A DNA stretch of 30,272 nucleotides from positions 1 through 30,272 of the forward strand of contig CAZWUL010000012.1 of assembly GCA_964636625.1 (NCBI GenBank). The letters are read 5' to 3'. Source of the DNA: CAZWUL01 sp964636625. Its GTDB lineage: Bacteria; Atribacterota; Phoenicimicrobiia; Phoenicimicrobiales; Stramentimicrobiaceae. Positions 29,441-30,272 of the stretch are shown here, in pieces. The notes under the pieces are model-generated. The model had not been told where the DNA came from, searched no databases, and worked only from the letters and a program-made list of their open reading frames with translations. A program made the position numbers and the translations under genes. The number at the start of each line of letters is the position of its first letter. Position 1 is the first letter of the stretch.

Positions 29441-30272
29441 ATGCATATCTCTATCATCGGTACCGGCTATGTTGGTCTAGTAACAGGCACATGTCTGGCG
29501 AATTTTGGCTTATCTGTCACCTGTATCGACAATGACGAGCAGAAAATAAATTTATTGAATAACGATAAAATACCTATTTATGAACCTAATTTAGAAGATT
29601 TAATTGTTAAAAATGTAAAGGAAAACCGTTTAAAATTTACTACAGACCTTAAAAAAGCAGTTGTAGAATCGCAGGTTATTTATATTGCAGTTGGTACCCC
29701 ACCCAATGGTGATGGTTCTGCCGACTTAAAACAGGTAGAACAGGTTGCCAGGGAAATTGCCAAACATATTAATGGATACAAGGTTATCGTAAACAAATGC
29801 ACTGTTCCAGTCGGCACCGCCCGCAAAATCAAAAAGATTATTATAGATTATCTACAAGCTTTACAAGATTCTAAAAATAACAATAGTATTGACAATATTC
29901 AAGGAGATTGTAAGAATTCATCTTTTTTTGGTCATACCAAGGAGATTCCTTACCCTGGTCATTGCGAGAAGACTTTTCCCTCCCGTCATTGCGAGGAGCC
30001 TTTGCCCTCTCGTCATTGCGAGGAGCCTTTGCCCTCCCGTCATTGCGAGGAGCGAAGCGACGAAGCAATCTCAAACAACATCAACCCCGGAGACCTTTCA
30101 ACCTACAATCCATGCCCAAATTCTCCAAATAATCCCTCGCCCTTCGACATCATCTCCAATCCTGAATTCCTCCGGGAAGGCTCAGCAGTCTATGACTTTA
30201 CCCATCCGGATAAAATTGTCATTGGCTATGAGTCAGAGAAGGCAAAGAAAATAATGCAGGAAATCTATCGCC
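29441..30272 (+). CDS. UDP-glucose 6-dehydrogenase family protein with in-frame insertion (cut by window end)
   Basis: Open from ATG 29441 (GGGAGA upstream) to the window edge, 277 codons, no stop. The Rossmann start is IIGTGYVGLVTGTCLANFG; then IYEPNLEDLI, YIAVGTPPNGDGSADL and NKCTVPVGTARKIKKIIIDYL follow, all typical of UDP-glucose/GDP-mannose dehydrogenases. The next conserved block, FDIISNPEFLREGSAVYDF, normally comes after a short linker but here begins at residue 235, after 96 intervening residues (139-234). Roughly 85-90 of these are extra and include four 27-base repeat units. The conserved blocks on both sides are intact and in one frame, so the enzyme may still be made. The catalytic cysteine and C-terminal domain lie beyond the window. 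Its product, a UDP-uronate, would feed surface polysaccharide. UDP-glucose is the likeliest substrate but UDP-ManNAc-type relatives are possible. Confidence 0.88.
   Translation, partial: MHISIIGTGYVGLVTGTCLANFGLSVTCIDNDEQKINLLNNDKIPIYEPNLEDLIVKNVKENRLKFTTDLKKAVVESQVIYIAVGTPPNGDGSADLKQVEQVAREIAKHINGYKVIVNKCTVPVGTARKIKKIIIDYLQALQDSKNNNSIDNIQGDCKNSSFFGHTKEIPYPGHCEKTFPSRHCEEPLPSRHCEEPLPSRHCEERSDEAISNNINPGDLSTYNPCPNSPNNPSPFDIISNPEFLREGSAVYDFTHPDKIVIGYESEKAKKIMQEIYR
29957..30072 (+). repeat. 27-base tandem repeats ending in a palindrome-like element, in frame within the dehydrogenase gene
   Basis: Units start at 29957, 29984, 30011 and 30038. The second and third encode RHCEEPLPS; the first is diverged (GHCEKTFPS); the fourth changes to CGTCATTGCGAGGAGCGAAG then CGACGAAGCAATCTC, ending 30072, with outer ends ATTGC and GCAAT complementary. 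The peptide form HCEERSDEAI is a familiar product of a GC-rich short repeat scattered through many unrelated bacterial genomes. The unit is much richer in G and C than its surroundings and is open in more than one frame on both strands. Confidence 0.9.

Noticed and set aside
29957..30072. Possible CRISPR array
   Set aside because: The 27-base units are directly adjacent with no spacers, and they lie inside a coding frame.
29871..30254. Open frames on both strands inside the dehydrogenase insert
   Set aside because: They arise from the GC-rich repeat, which is open in several frames; the frame continuous with the Ugd domains is the real one.

Overview
This is an AT-rich window from a bacterium with strong Shine-Dalgarno sites and tightly packed operons. 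It encodes lipoproteins, an OmpA-like C-terminal domain, Opp-type ABC and TRAP uptake systems, a ferredoxin-dependent 2-oxoacid oxidoreductase and succinyl-CoA ligase. Together these suggest an anaerobic, probably diderm, organic-acid and peptide-using bacterium. Some uncultivated anaerobic lineages (for example Atribacterota-like genomes) have this flavour, but no rRNA or other taxonomic marker is present, so that assignment is only a guess.

Layout. (1) 1-9.4 kb: the C-terminal part of an MFS transporter, then a five-gene Opp-type ABC transporter, a frameshifted remnant resembling an Asp/Glu/hydantoin racemase, a DUF917 protein and a DUF1177 protein. This block ends at a decayed second MFS fragment (9053-9359) whose last 52 bases are identical to bases 1-52 of the window, so the block lies between two MFS copies in direct orientation. 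(2) 9.5-11.6 kb: a small CARDB lipoprotein, a tandem glycine-riboswitch-like RNA with its own terminator, and an OmpA-domain protein. (3) 11.6-15.7 kb: a gene-poor leader region holding one copy of a dispersed repeat, then a TRAP transporter (small permease, large permease, solute receptor). (4) 15.7-21.4 kb: a convergent glycosyltransferase, a GNAT-like protein, a four-repeat PEGA lipoprotein, a maltose/galactoside-type O-acetyltransferase, a long-form nucleoside diphosphate kinase and a small encapsulated-ferritin-like protein. (5) 21.4-22.07 kb: no convincing gene, but a foldable element and the second copy of the dispersed repeat. (6) 22.07-29.06 kb: a probable single operon, korA-korB-ferredoxin-korC-sucC-sucD-DASS transporter-IclR regulator, behind a consensus sigma-70-type promoter. 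(7) 29.44 kb to the end: a UDP-glucose 6-dehydrogenase family gene, cut by the window edge, with an in-frame insertion of about 85-90 residues made partly of 27-base tandem repeats ending in a palindrome-like GC-rich element.

How the genes fit together. The last operon reads as one metabolic module: a dicarboxylate or related anion is imported, a 2-oxoacid (best guess 2-oxoglutarate) is oxidised to an acyl-CoA with reduction of ferredoxin, and the CoA thioester is used to make ATP or GTP. The Opp-DUF917-DUF1177 block reads as uptake and breakdown of an unidentified peptide-like or cyclic-amide compound. The points most worth a second look are the in-frame insertion in the dehydrogenase gene, the glycine riboswitch with no evident glycine gene behind it, the MFS-flanked block, the Kor-Suc-DASS operon, and two non-coding elements (the dispersed repeat and the 21.5 kb foldable RNA).
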